From Hymenobacter convexus (lineage in GTDB: Bacteria > Bacteroidota > Bacteroidia > Cytophagales > Hymenobacteraceae): a stretch of DNA of 64,000 nt. The translations under genes were made by a program, and so were the position numbers. Each line of letters opens with the position of its first letter. The first letter of the stretch is position 1. Shown in pieces: positions 8,729 to 17,315 of the stretch. The stretch is from assembly GCF_030580955.1 (NCBI RefSeq), contig NZ_JAUQON010000009.1:186001-250000 (forward strand), given 5' to 3'. The notes beneath the pieces are model-generated. The model was not told the origin of the DNA, made no database searches, and was given only the letters and a program-made list of their open reading frames with translations.

Positions 8729-11700
8729 ATGACCATTCCATTATCCACCAAGCGCACGCTGGGCGTTCTGGCGCTGCTACTGCCCCTCTTCTACTCCCCC
8801 GCGGCCCGGGCCCAGACGGCGCAGGAGCCCTTTGGGCGGGTGCGCATCCAGTACAAGCAGTTCAACTGGCAGCAGCTCAGCACCCAGAACTTCAACGTGA
8901 TGTACTACGAGGGCGGCGAGGCTAGCGCCCGCCGCGCCGCCGAGTACGCCGAGAAGGAGCTGCAGCGCATCACGGCGCTCATCGGCTACTACCCGTATTC
9001 CAAGACCACGCTGCTGTTTTACAACTCGGTGGGCGACCTGCGGCAGAGCAACATTGGCCTCACGGCCACCCTGCAGCAAATCAACGGCGGCGAAACTCCG
9101 CTGGCCCGCATGAGCAAGGTGCAGATTGCCTTCGGCGGCCAAGAAACCGAGTTTAAGCGCGAGCTCAGCACCCAGATAACCCAGGTGCTGCTTAATGATA
9201 TGATGTACGGCGGCTCGCTGAAGGAAGTGCTGCAAAGCAGCTACCTGCTGCAGCTGCCCGATTGGTTTATCGGCGGGGCGTCGGCCTACGCGGCCGAGGG
9301 CTGGAGCGTGGACATGGACGGCTACATGCGCGACATGACCAAGCAGTACCCTACCGGCAACCGCACGGCGCCGTTTTTCCTGCGCAATTCCACGCTGGCC
9401 GGCCAGAGCATCTGGAACTACGTGGCCGAGCGCTACGGCTACACCACCATTCAGAACATCCTGAACCTGACGCGCATCACGCGCGACATTGAGGTGGGCA
9501 TCAGCTCCTCGCTGAATGTGCCGTTTAAGGTGTTTCTGAAGGACTGGCTGACGTACTACCGCGACCAGAACGGCGCCCAGGTGGCCTCGCTGGTAGAGCC
9601 CGACAGGAAGTTCCGGCTGGGTGGCCGCAACCGCCACGCCGATGTGTTCTCGCAGCCCATTGTAAGCCCCAACGGCCAGCTGGTAGCCTACGCCCAGAAC
9701 GAGCAGGGCCGCTACCGCGTGATGGTGATGAACCGCGACGGCTCGCACCGCCGCACCCTGAGCCGCGGCGGCTATAAAACCCCTGACCAGCAGATTGAAA
9801 CCCGCCTGCCCGTGCTGGCCTGGCGCGGCAACTCGCAAGTGGCGGTAGCCGAGATGAGCCGGGGCAAAATGACCCTGCGCCTGCGCGACGCCGACGGCCG
9901 TGGCCTGGTGCGCCGCGTGACCGAATCCATCCGCTTCTCGCGCCCAGCTTCTCTGTTCGAGCCCTACGACCAGATTCTAAGTATGAGCTATTCGTCCGAT
10001 GGCAAGGCCCTGGCGTTTAGCGCCGTGCGCAACGGACAGAACGATATTTACCTGCTGCGTGCCGGCAGCCGCCAAGCCGAGCAGCTCACCAACGACTTGT
10101 TCGACGACGTGCAGCCGGTGTTCCTGCCCAACGGTCAGGGCATCGTGTTCAGTTCGAACCGCTACCTGGATTCGGCCGGGCGGGCCCGGCCGGCCGCCTT
10201 CCAGAACGTGGTGAACAACTACGACCTGTTTGAGTATCACCTCGACGGGCGCGAAATCCCGGTGGAAACGCTGGTGAGCACGATTTCGAACGAGACGCGG
10301 CCCCGCGCTATTTCCGACGATGAGATTCTGTACTTGGGCGAGGAAAGCGGCGTGCGCGCCATCTACCGCTATTCGCTCAGCACCAAGCAGCGCGGTATTC
10401 TCACCAGCTGGCTGCCCAACACCCAGGATTTTGACTACAGCGCCATCACGAAAGCCCTGGTGTTTGTCGCGCCGACTCAGTCGCGCGACATTCTTTACCT
10501 CTACCCAGAGTATGCGCTGCCGGCTGCGGCCCTGCCCCTCACCAAAACTGCCCGCCAGCAAACGCTGGAAGACCGGTCGGCCCCGCCGCGCACGGTAGCC
10601 CCGCCCAAGCCGGCCCCAGCGCCCGCGCCCGTGGCCGCCGCCCCGGTAGACTCGGCCCGCACGCCCGCCCCGGCCAAGACGAAGTCGACTGGCCAGGTGA
10701 ACACCAGCGACTACCAGTTTGAGGAAGACGAGCCAGCGCAAGCTGCCGCCGCCAAACGGCGGCGCATGACGCCTACGGCCGCCTCAACGGCCGCCGCCGC
10801 CGCCGCGCAGGCCCAGATTGATACGCCGCTGAGTGGTCCGTTCAAGTACGACACGCGCTTCATGGCCGACAACGTGTCGACGGCTCTTTACATGGACCCG
10901 CTGCTGGGTTTGGGCCTGCAGTTTAAAGCCTCGCTGACCGATGTGTTGGAAAATCAGCGCATTGATGCCAGCATCTTTGGCCTGTTTGACCTGCGCACCA
11001 GCAACATCCGGGTGGGCTATACCAACCTGACCAAGCGTTACGACTGGGGCGTGGCCTACCAGAAGCAGGCCTATTTCTTCGGCATTGGCTCCTACAACTA
11101 CCGCTACGGCCGGCACGAAGTAGCCCCCACCATTGCCTACCCCCTCACGCACAACCTGAGCGTGCGCGGCGGCCCCCGTTTCGTGAACATTTCGAGCACG
11201 CAGCTGGGCGATGTATCGACCGAAAACGACCAGACCACCAACTACATTGGGTATAACGGCGAAATCGTATTCGACAACAGCATCAATACCGGCGTGAACA
11301 TGGTGGTGGGCACCCGCCTGAAAGCCAGCCTGCTGAGCCTGAACAGCCTGGGTGACAAGAGCCTTAGCTTTAGCAAGTTTGTGATTGACCTGCGGCACTA
11401 CCAGAAAATCAGCCGCTCTATTATCTGGGCCAACCGGGCCAGCTATGGGCAGTTTTTCGGGCCGCGGGCTCAGGTGTTCCGTATCGGCGGCATGGACGAT
11501 TGGTTGATTAACGCCGACTATAGCCAGGCGCGCTTCCTGCCCGCCTACTCCGCCCCCGACCAGGTGCTCAACCAGGATTTCGTGACCAACCTGCGCGGCT
11601 TCAACTACAGCGCCCGCAGCGGCCCGCGCTATGTACTGTTCAACAGCGAGCTGCGCATTCCGATTGTGCAGTATTTCGCGCACCGGCCCATCTATTCGGG

Positions 11701-11989
11701 TTTCTTCCGCAACCTGCAGCTCACCGGCTTTGCCGATGCGGGCACGGCCTACTCGGGCACCAACCCGTTCGGCGTCGACAACTCGGCCAACACCGTGAAC
11801 GTGAGCCCGCAGGGCAACTACTTCTCGGCTACGGTTGTCAACTTCCGCAACCCCCTGCTCATCGGCTACGGCGTGGGTGCCCGTACCACGCTGCTCGGCT
11901 TCTATGGTAAAATGGACGTGGCCTGGGGCCAGGAAGACTACGTGACCAAAGGCCCGAAATTCTATTTCACGCTGGGCTACGACTTCTAA
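8729..11989 (+). CDS. Exported TolB-like propeller fused to a C-terminal outer-membrane barrel
   Basis: 1086 residues from the ATG at 8729; the signal peptide ends near AARAQT. Approximate layout: residues 30-290, a peptidase-MA-like region without an evident HExxH zinc site; 300-600, PD40/TolB-type propeller repeats (ADVFSQPIVSPNGQLVAYAQ and similar blade starts); 615-690, a Pro/Ala/Lys-rich linker; 700 to the end, alternating beta strands finishing in GYDF. A terminal aromatic residue is typical of outer-membrane barrels of the Omp85/surface-antigen type. I infer an outer-membrane protein with a large soluble propeller. Function unknown. A strong terminator follows. Confidence 0.8.
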   Translation: MTIPLSTKRTLGVLALLLPLFYSPAARAQTAQEPFGRVRIQYKQFNWQQLSTQNFNVMYYEGGEASARRAAEYAEKELQRITALIGYYPYSKTTLLFYNSVGDLRQSNIGLTATLQQINGGETPLARMSKVQIAFGGQETEFKRELSTQITQVLLNDMMYGGSLKEVLQSSYLLQLPDWFIGGASAYAAEGWSVDMDGYMRDMTKQYPTGNRTAPFFLRNSTLAGQSIWNYVAERYGYTTIQNILNLTRITRDIEVGISSSLNVPFKVFLKDWLTYYRDQNGAQVASLVEPDRKFRLGGRNRHADVFSQPIVSPNGQLVAYAQNEQGRYRVMVMNRDGSHRRTLSRGGYKTPDQQIETRLPVLAWRGNSQVAVAEMSRGKMTLRLRDADGRGLVRRVTESIRFSRPASLFEPYDQILSMSYSSDGKALAFSAVRNGQNDIYLLRAGSRQAEQLTNDLFDDVQPVFLPNGQGIVFSSNRYLDSAGRARPAAFQNVVNNYDLFEYHLDGREIPVETLVSTISNETRPRAISDDEILYLGEESGVRAIYRYSLSTKQRGILTSWLPNTQDFDYSAITKALVFVAPTQSRDILYLYPEYALPAAALPLTKTARQQTLEDRSAPPRTVAPPKPAPAPAPVAAAPVDSARTPAPAKTKSTGQVNTSDYQFEEDEPAQAAAAKRRRMTPTAASTAAAAAAQAQIDTPLSGPFKYDTRFMADNVSTALYMDPLLGLGLQFKASLTDVLENQRIDASIFGLFDLRTSNIRVGYTNLTKRYDWGVAYQKQAYFFGIGSYNYRYGRHEVAPTIAYPLTHNLSVRGGPRFVNISSTQLGDVSTENDQTTNYIGYNGEIVFDNSINTGVNMVVGTRLKASLLSLNSLGDKSLSFSKFVIDLRHYQKISRSIIWANRASYGQFFGPRAQVFRIGGMDDWLINADYSQARFLPAYSAPDQVLNQDFVTNLRGFNYSARSGPRYVLFNSELRIPIVQYFAHRPIYSGFFRNLQLTGFADAGTAYSGTNPFGVDNSANTVNVSPQGNYFSATVVNFRNPLLIGYGVGARTTLLGFYGKMDVAWGQEDYVTKGPKFYFTLGYDF

Positions 11990-12032
11990 GCAACGGCGGC
12001 TGGGCTACCTACTTCGCCTGCAATATTACAAA

Positions 12033-12063
12033 AGCTCCTGGCTTGATTGCCAGGGGCTTTTTT
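12033..12063 (+). terminator. Rho-independent terminator after the propeller-barrel gene
   Basis: Ten-base stem (12033-12042 with 12049-12058, one G-T pair), six-base loop, then a run of T. Confidence 0.85.
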
Positions 12064-12132
12064 GTGTGCTGCATCGGCCCGTTAATCCCACATTTCCGTT
12101 ATTTGTACATCACCACTTGCTCCTTTCCTGCT

Positions 12133-13656
12133 ATGAAAAAGCTGCTACTCTCCGGGCTGCTCACGCTGGCCGCTCCCTGTGCTTTTGCCCAATTCCAAAC
12201 GCCCGGCACTGGCGTGCGCTGGAACCTGGCCCAGCTGGCAGCGGCTTCGGGCTCTAATGTGGTGCTCACCGGTCCGGGCACCTACGCCGTGAACGGCAAC
12301 TTGCGCCTTAGCCCGACCGATACGCTGGCCATCAGCACCAATGCGACGCTACGCTTGGCCGCGTCGGCCCTAGTGACGGTAGATGGCGTGTTGCTGGTGA
12401 ACCCGCGCGACTCGGTAAAAATTACGGCCCAGGCCAGTGCGGCGCCGTTTAGCGGCCTCACGTTTTCGGCCACCAGCCAGGGCTCGCGGCTGCGCAAAAC
12501 CATTGTGGAGTACGGCGGCGGCATCCGGGTGCTCGACAATGACCTGTTGCTCGATAGCTGTGTGGTGCGCTACCAGGTGGCCCGTATTGGCACCACCACC
12601 ACCAATAGCGGGGCCATCAGCCCCTCGGGCGGGGCGCCGCGCATTCTCAACTGCCGCATTTATGCCAATGCGCGCTCGGGCATTCTGAGCCCAGCCAACC
12701 GCAATACGTCGCCCGTTATTCAGAACTGCATTTTCCGCGACAATGATACTGAAAATGCTAACTACCCGCAGATTAACCTGGGCATCGGCGGCGCCACGCC
12801 CATTGTGATTGAGCGCTGCCAGGTGCTGGGCGGCCTCTACAATATGGCCGGTGGCGTGTCAGTTTCCAACCTGTTGGGCTCGGCGGGTACCACCACGGTG
12901 CGCATCCGCCAAAACCGCATTGCCAATAACCGCTACGGCATTGCCCTGCTGGGTTCGGGCATCACGGCCACCGTCACGCGCAACGTCATCGAGAACAATA
13001 ACATCAACCCTAACGCCAACACCGGCGGCAGCGGCATCAATTTGCAGGGCGGCGCCACGCTCACCGGCGTAGCCAGCCGCAACGTGCTGCGCGGCAACCT
13101 TTGGGGCGTGACCGTGCTGCGCTCGTCCACTACCGCGCCCGGCCCCACCCTGAGCTTCGGCGACGTGAGCAGCACCGACAGCCTGAATGTGGGACTCAAC
13201 CAGCTCTATAATAACGGCAACGGCGGCCAGATATACGACTTCTATCTGAATACGCCCGACAACATGCTGGCCCAGAACAACGACTGGGGCACCAATTCGG
13301 CCACCGTGGCCGAAAGCCATATCGTGCATCAGGTGGACCAGCCGGCGCTGGGCTTGCTCAATTTTCTGCCTTTGCGAGCCACCGCTGTACTCACTGCCCG
13401 CCCGGCCGCCTCGCCCCTGGCCCTGGCTGCCTATCCGAACCCGGTGCGCGGCACGCTCACCCTGCGCCTGCCCGCCAATGCCCCGGCTGCGCTGAGCCTG
13501 CGCAACGCGCTGGGGCAGGTGGTGTATGCCGCCGCAACCGTGCCCGCCAACGGCCAGTTCGCGGTGCCGGTGGGCCGGCTGCGGCCGGGCCTCTACGTGC
13601 TGACGGTGAAGCAGCTCGACCAGACAGCCACGGCAAAAGTGGTGGTTGAGGAATAA
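12133..13656 (+). CDS. T9SS-sorted right-handed beta-helix protein
   Basis: 507 residues from the ATG at 12133; an upstream in-frame start would run through the preceding terminator. The signal peptide ends AFAQ. The middle (about 100-400) has repeated short strands with Asn/Gly turns (RNVIENNNI, RNVLRGNLWG) typical of parallel beta-helix (PbH1) domains, which often bind or cleave polysaccharides. The last 80 residues are a type A T9SS sorting domain: AYPNPVRG near its start and RPGLYVLTV near its end. It should be secreted by the PorU/PorV system and held at the cell surface. I see no catalytic residues that identify an enzyme activity. Confidence 0.88.
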   Translation: MKKLLLSGLLTLAAPCAFAQFQTPGTGVRWNLAQLAAASGSNVVLTGPGTYAVNGNLRLSPTDTLAISTNATLRLAASALVTVDGVLLVNPRDSVKITAQASAAPFSGLTFSATSQGSRLRKTIVEYGGGIRVLDNDLLLDSCVVRYQVARIGTTTTNSGAISPSGGAPRILNCRIYANARSGILSPANRNTSPVIQNCIFRDNDTENANYPQINLGIGGATPIVIERCQVLGGLYNMAGGVSVSNLLGSAGTTTVRIRQNRIANNRYGIALLGSGITATVTRNVIENNNINPNANTGGSGINLQGGATLTGVASRNVLRGNLWGVTVLRSSTTAPGPTLSFGDVSSTDSLNVGLNQLYNNGNGGQIYDFYLNTPDNMLAQNNDWGTNSATVAESHIVHQVDQPALGLLNFLPLRATAVLTARPAASPLALAAYPNPVRGTLTLRLPANAPAALSLRNALGQVVYAAATVPANGQFAVPVGRLRPGLYVLTVKQLDQTATAKVVVEE

Positions 13657-13674
13657 TTCGGGACAGGTCGGACG

Positions 13675-13682
13675 TATCTTTG
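13675..13682 (+). promoter_or_regulatory. -7 promoter element (TATCTTTG) before ccmB
   Basis: Exact TAnnTTTG match 24 bp before the GTG start of ccmB. It lies just beyond the stop codon of the beta-helix gene, so the ccm cluster has its own promoter. Confidence 0.6.
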
Positions 13683-13706
13683 CGGCCCGAAACGTACCCT
13701 CCGCCT

Positions 13707-14381
13707 GTGCCCCTGCTCCGCGACATTTCCACCCTGCTAGCCAAAGACTTCCGCCTGGAATGGCGGCAGCGCGCGGCGCTGGGCGGGCTGCTGCTGTATG
13801 TGGGCAGCACGGTGTTTGTGTGCTTTTTGAGCTTCAGCCTGCGCGGCGGCACGCCCCCACCACCGGCCTGGAATGCCCTGCTGTGGGTCATCCTGCTGTT
13901 TGCCGCTATCAACGCGGTGGCGAAGGGCTTTATGCAGGAAAGTCCCGGCCAGCGGCTGTACTACTACACGCTGGTGCGGCCTCAGGCCGTCATCCTGGCC
14001 AAGATGCTCTACAACGCCCTGCTGCTGACGGTGGTGGCGCTGCTGGGCCTGTTTCTGTACACGATTTTTCTCGGCAACCCCATTCAAAACCCGGGATTGT
14101 TTGTGGCTAACCTGCTGCTGGGCGCCGTGGGCTTTGCCACCACGCTCACGCTGGTATCGGGCATTGCGGCCAAGGCGGGCGGCAATGGCGCTACGCTCAT
14201 GGCCGTGCTCGGCTTCCCCATAATGGTGCCCATGCTGCTGCTGCTCATCAAGGTAAGTAAGAATGCGCTGGACGGCCTAGATTGGAGCGTGAGCCAGAGC
14301 GCAGTGCTCACGCTGGTAGCCCTGAACATGATAGTAGGCGCCACGTCGTACCTGCTGTTTCCTTTTTTGTGGCGCGGCTAA
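13707..14381 (+). CDS. ccmB: CcmB, heme exporter membrane subunit
   Basis: 224 residues from the GTG at 13707, chosen because it gives the family length; an upstream TTG lies inside the promoter element. It starts LLRDISTLLAKDFRLEWRQR, the usual CcmB N-terminus, followed by about six membrane helices. CcmB is known to form the ABC complex CcmAB with ATPase CcmA, which releases heme-loaded CcmE from CcmC/D. No ccmA gene is in this window. ccmC follows after 21 bp. Confidence 0.9.
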   Translation: MPLLRDISTLLAKDFRLEWRQRAALGGLLLYVGSTVFVCFLSFSLRGGTPPPPAWNALLWVILLFAAINAVAKGFMQESPGQRLYYYTLVRPQAVILAKMLYNALLLTVVALLGLFLYTIFLGNPIQNPGLFVANLLLGAVGFATTLTLVSGIAAKAGGNGATLMAVLGFPIMVPMLLLLIKVSKNALDGLDWSVSQSAVLTLVALNMIVGATSYLLFPFLWRG

Positions 14382-14402
14382 TTCGTTATTAATAAATCAA
14401 TT

Positions 14403-15158
14403 ATGAGCACAGCGGCAATTGTTGGCAGTATTTCGGGCGTGGCCATGACGGTGGTGGGCGTGTGGGGCGGGCAATACCTCATCGAGCAGCGCACGTCGGG
14501 CGTGGTGTGGAAGGGCATCACCGTACTGCTGTTGATTGGCGCCTCGGCGGTGGGCCTGCTGATTGCGGTGCCACGCCTGCCCATTGTGAACGAGAGCATT
14601 CGGAACCTGTTTTTCCACGTGCCGATGTGGTTTTCGATGATTATGGTGCTGCTGGTGTCGGTGTGGTATTCCATCCGCTACCTGCGCGAGCCCTCCGAGC
14701 GGCTGGATGTGCTGGCCCACGAGTCGGCCAAGTCAGGCATTGTGCTGGGCCTGCTGGGCCTGGCCACCGGCAGCCTGTGGGCGCGTTTCACCTGGGGCGC
14801 GTGGTGGACGCCCGACCCGCGCCTGAACGGGGCGGCCGTGGCCATGCTCATCTACGGGGCTTACCTGGTGCTGCGTGGCTCGTTCCGCGACGAGCAGCAG
14901 CGGGCCCGGGTGTCGGCCATCTACAACATTTTCGCGTTTGCGGCGGCCATTCCGCTGCTGTTTGTGCTGCCGCGCCTGAGCGGCCCCTCGCTGCACCCCG
15001 GCCAGACCGGCAACCCTGGCTTCAACCAATACGACCTCGACAACACCATGCGGCAGGTGTTTTACCCCGCCGTTATCGGCTGGATTTTGTTTGCCTTCTG
15101 GCTCACCCAGGTCAGCAGCCGCTTTGCTTTCCTGAAATTGAAACACGATGAAAATTAA
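14403..15158 (+). CDS. ccmC: CcmC, heme-handling membrane protein
   Basis: 251 residues with about six membrane helices. The tryptophan-rich (WWD) heme-handling motif is at residues 126-141 (WARFTWGAWWTPDPRL), and a candidate heme-ligand histidine is His72 in FFHVP. Another histidine lies in the loop SLHPGQ, after about residue 195. CcmC loads heme onto CcmE at the outer face of the cytoplasmic membrane. The gene overlaps ccmD by 11 bp, which implies translational coupling. Confidence 0.93.
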   Translation: MSTAAIVGSISGVAMTVVGVWGGQYLIEQRTSGVVWKGITVLLLIGASAVGLLIAVPRLPIVNESIRNLFFHVPMWFSMIMVLLVSVWYSIRYLREPSERLDVLAHESAKSGIVLGLLGLATGSLWARFTWGAWWTPDPRLNGAAVAMLIYGAYLVLRGSFRDEQQRARVSAIYNIFAFAAAIPLLFVLPRLSGPSLHPGQTGNPGFNQYDLDNTMRQVFYPAVIGWILFAFWLTQVSSRFAFLKLKHDEN

Positions 15159-15393
15159 GCTCACGCCGCGTCCGGCGGCCCTGTTCCTGCTGTTGCTGAC
15201 GTTGCTTTTCAACGCCACCAACGCCTTTGCCCAAGCTACAGCCGCCGAGCCCGAAATGGCCGACGACCTGCGCGCCAGCGGCAAAATCTACGTGGTGGTG
15301 GCCGTGGTGGTGGTCATTGTGGCGGGCCTGCTGGCCTACCTCATTTCCCTCGACCGCAAGGTGAGCCGGCTGGAGGAGCAAATAAAGAAGTAG
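15148..15393 (+). CDS. ccmD: CcmD-like small membrane protein
   Basis: 81 residues: a hydrophobic N-terminus with a possible signal peptide (ending AFAQA), a short polar stretch, one membrane helix rich in Val (about residues 47-67), and a charged C-terminal tail (SLDRKVSRLEEQIKK) that may form a short coiled coil. CcmD family members are small one-helix proteins that help release holo-CcmE from CcmC. The assignment rests on size, topology and position between ccmC and ccmE, because the family is poorly conserved. It starts inside the end of ccmC. Confidence 0.8.
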   Translation: MKIKLTPRPAALFLLLLTLLFNATNAFAQATAAEPEMADDLRASGKIYVVVAVVVVIVAGLLAYLISLDRKVSRLEEQIKK

Positions 15394-15489
15394 CCGGGCA
15401 CCCGCCGCCCGTTTGCACTGTTACACCCCGACGAGCACCGCGAGCCTCGGCTCATTCGCTTCGCGTCACTCGTTACAACCCGTGGTTTT

Positions 15490-15921
15490 ATGAAGAAGTC
15501 GCACATTTTCATCATGGCCATCATTGCGGTGGCCGCCGCCATCATCCTCAGCACCACTGCCGATGCCAGCGTGTACGTAGGCTTCGGCGAAGCCCGGCAG
15601 CGGGCGGCCGAGGGCAATACCACCAAGGTGCATGTGGTGGGCAAGCTCCCGCGCGATGCCCGGAAGCAGCCCATCGGCCTGGAGTATGACCCCATGACGG
15701 ACCCCAACTACTTCGCCTTCACGCTGGTGGATAGCACGCACATTGCCCAGCGCGTGGTGTACAACAACCCCAAGCCCCAGGATTTCGACGCTTCTGAGCA
15801 AGTGGTTATCACCGGCTGCATGAAGGGCAACGTGTTCATGGCCGACAACATTCTGCTGAAGTGCCCCAGCAAATACGTGAAGAAGGATTTGAACGAGGGC
15901 GCCACGGCTTCGGTGAAATAA
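15490..15921 (+). CDS. ccmE: CcmE heme chaperone with a CxxxY motif instead of the usual histidine
   Basis: 143 residues: an N-terminal membrane anchor (about 5-22) and an OB-fold domain. In the classical protein heme is bound covalently through a His near the C-terminus. Here the equivalent segment is LLKCPSKYV with Cys125 and Tyr129, the CxxxY form known from archaea and Desulfovibrio-type systems. The fold region (VHVVGKLPRD, YFAFTLVDST) fits CcmE. It presumably accepts heme from CcmC/D and passes it to CcmF. It is separated from ccmF by two unrelated exported genes. The family call is firm; the chemistry of the Cys form here is inferred. Confidence 0.88.
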   Translation: MKKSHIFIMAIIAVAAAIILSTTADASVYVGFGEARQRAAEGNTTKVHVVGKLPRDARKQPIGLEYDPMTDPNYFAFTLVDSTHIAQRVVYNNPKPQDFDASEQVVITGCMKGNVFMADNILLKCPSKYVKKDLNEGATASVK

Positions 15922-15947
15922 GCGCCGTTGCTATTCGTCAATCCCAG

Positions 15948-16051
15948 GAACGTCATGCTGCGCTTGTCGAAGCATCTCTACCACGCAACCAACTCCATTA
16001 AACGGGTTACTGCTGCGGTAGAGATGCTTCGACAAGCGCAGCATGACGTTC
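15948..16051 (+). repeat. Intergenic palindrome family A, copy with perfect 35-bp arms
   Basis: Arms 15948-15982 and 16017-16051 are perfect reverse complements around a 34-bp loop. The right arm contains the ATG chosen as the start of the next gene. Related copies are at 28301, 29158, 39617, 40768 and 47233. Confidence 0.9.
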
Positions 16052-17151
16052 TTTTTTCGGCCTTATTACTGCTTCTGCTGCTCTTCGCCGCTGCCGTTTC
16101 CCCGGCCGTGGCCCAGGCACCGAACGACAACATGGAAAACCGCCGGGTGCTGCAGCTGGAGGAGACGGTTGTTTCAAACACGGCAAACTGCACTATTCAG
16201 CTGGCGTGCCTGAACAAAGCACTGACGGGCAAGCAGGTGCAGTACCACAACGACCAGTGGTTTGAGTTTGTACCGCCGCAATCGGGCCGGTATTTTGTCA
16301 ATGTCAGCGGCCAGCAGTGCCGGCGCGCCCGCGGCGTGCAGCTGATTGTGCTGGCGGGGCAGCCCTGCCAGCCGGCCACCTACCGGCTGCTTTCCTGCTC
16401 CTCGCTGGGCAACCCGAACGATGTATTCGTGACGCTTCAGCTTGCGAAAGGGCAGCCCTACCTGCTGGAGCTGGACGGCTACACCGGCGACTTTTGCCGC
16501 TTTGAGGTGCAAATTAGCCGCTCGCCTAAGGGGATTCCCAATACGGCGCCCCTCTCCAGCAGCAGCCATGTGCAAAACGGCCGCCTGGTGGAGGTAGGCT
16601 GGTACCTGCCCGATACAATCAACGCCAACTTTTGTACGCTCTGGCGGCGGCCGGCCGATGGCCAGACGTCGACCCTGGTGCGCCGGCTGCCGGTTGCCCG
16701 CAACGGCTACGGCCGGCCGCAAACCAATTTCTCCGTGCTCGATACGCTTCCGACGGCGGGCAAACAGAATGTGTTTGAGTACCGCGTGACCGCCGACTTG
16801 CCAACGGGGCCGCCCCGGCTCATTTCCCGGCACGACGTGGGCTGGACACCCGCCAATGGCCTGGGCAGCCGGCTGCCAGTGCCGCGCTACGGCCACCCCG
16901 TTCCCGATACGGTTCACCTGCGACTGGCGGCTTATAAACCGGGCGCCAAACTGACCGTTGAGTTGTCCGACGCCCTCACCGGCCGGGTGGTTCACAGCGT
17001 GGAGCTTGTCAAAAAAAAGTCGTTCGCCGAGCAGCGGGTTTTGCCGGTGCGCAGGTTCTTCCCGGAAGCCGTTAGTGCGTTTCGGATTCGTATCACCGAC
17101 CATTCCACGCCTTACAGCACATCAGGGGAGATAATCAATTATCTACTGTGA
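16024..17151 (+). CDS. Exported cysteine-rich protein, tandem paralogue 1
   Basis: 375 residues from the ATG at 16024. This start lies inside the right arm of a palindromic repeat, so the first residues (MLRQAQHDV) are repeat-derived, followed by a Leu-rich signal core and cleavage near AVAQ. Longer starts run through the whole palindrome and are less likely. The N-terminal half has YHNDQWFEF and GRYFVNVSGQQC, resembling the beta-sandwich of pre-peptidase C-terminal (PPC-like) domains, with several cysteines likely in disulfides. The C-terminal half looks fibronectin-III-like. No lipobox and no T9SS domain are seen. It is clearly homologous to the next gene. Function unknown; location inside the ccm cluster is unusual. 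Confidence 0.78.
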   Translation: MLRQAQHDVLFSALLLLLLLFAAAVSPAVAQAPNDNMENRRVLQLEETVVSNTANCTIQLACLNKALTGKQVQYHNDQWFEFVPPQSGRYFVNVSGQQCRRARGVQLIVLAGQPCQPATYRLLSCSSLGNPNDVFVTLQLAKGQPYLLELDGYTGDFCRFEVQISRSPKGIPNTAPLSSSSHVQNGRLVEVGWYLPDTINANFCTLWRRPADGQTSTLVRRLPVARNGYGRPQTNFSVLDTLPTAGKQNVFEYRVTADLPTGPPRLISRHDVGWTPANGLGSRLPVPRYGHPVPDTVHLRLAAYKPGAKLTVELSDALTGRVVHSVELVKKKSFAEQRVLPVRRFFPEAVSAFRIRITDHSTPYSTSGEIINYLL

Positions 17152-17215
17152 TTCCGGTCTGCTTCTCGATTTCAATCGGGAAGCACGCCAAAACCTAATT
17201 GGCCGTTGTGCCACG

Positions 17216-17315
17216 TCGCTATGAAACATCTTCGCACCGTTGGCCCGATTGGTTTGAGCTGCGCTGCGGTAAAGATGCTTGGCTGCGTGCTGCATGATAG
17301 CCTTTCTGCACCGAC
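17216..17315 (+). repeat. Decayed copy of palindrome family A
   Basis: The segment around 17266-17309 aligns with the right arm of the copy at 16017-16051 but has many substitutions and no longer pairs well. It occupies the same position relative to the second paralogue, so it probably duplicated together with the gene. Confidence 0.55.

Noticed and set aside
15928..16023. Longer N-terminus for the first cysteine-rich paralogue
   Set aside because: It would translate the entire palindrome before the signal peptide; the ATG at 16024 places the hydrophobic core correctly.
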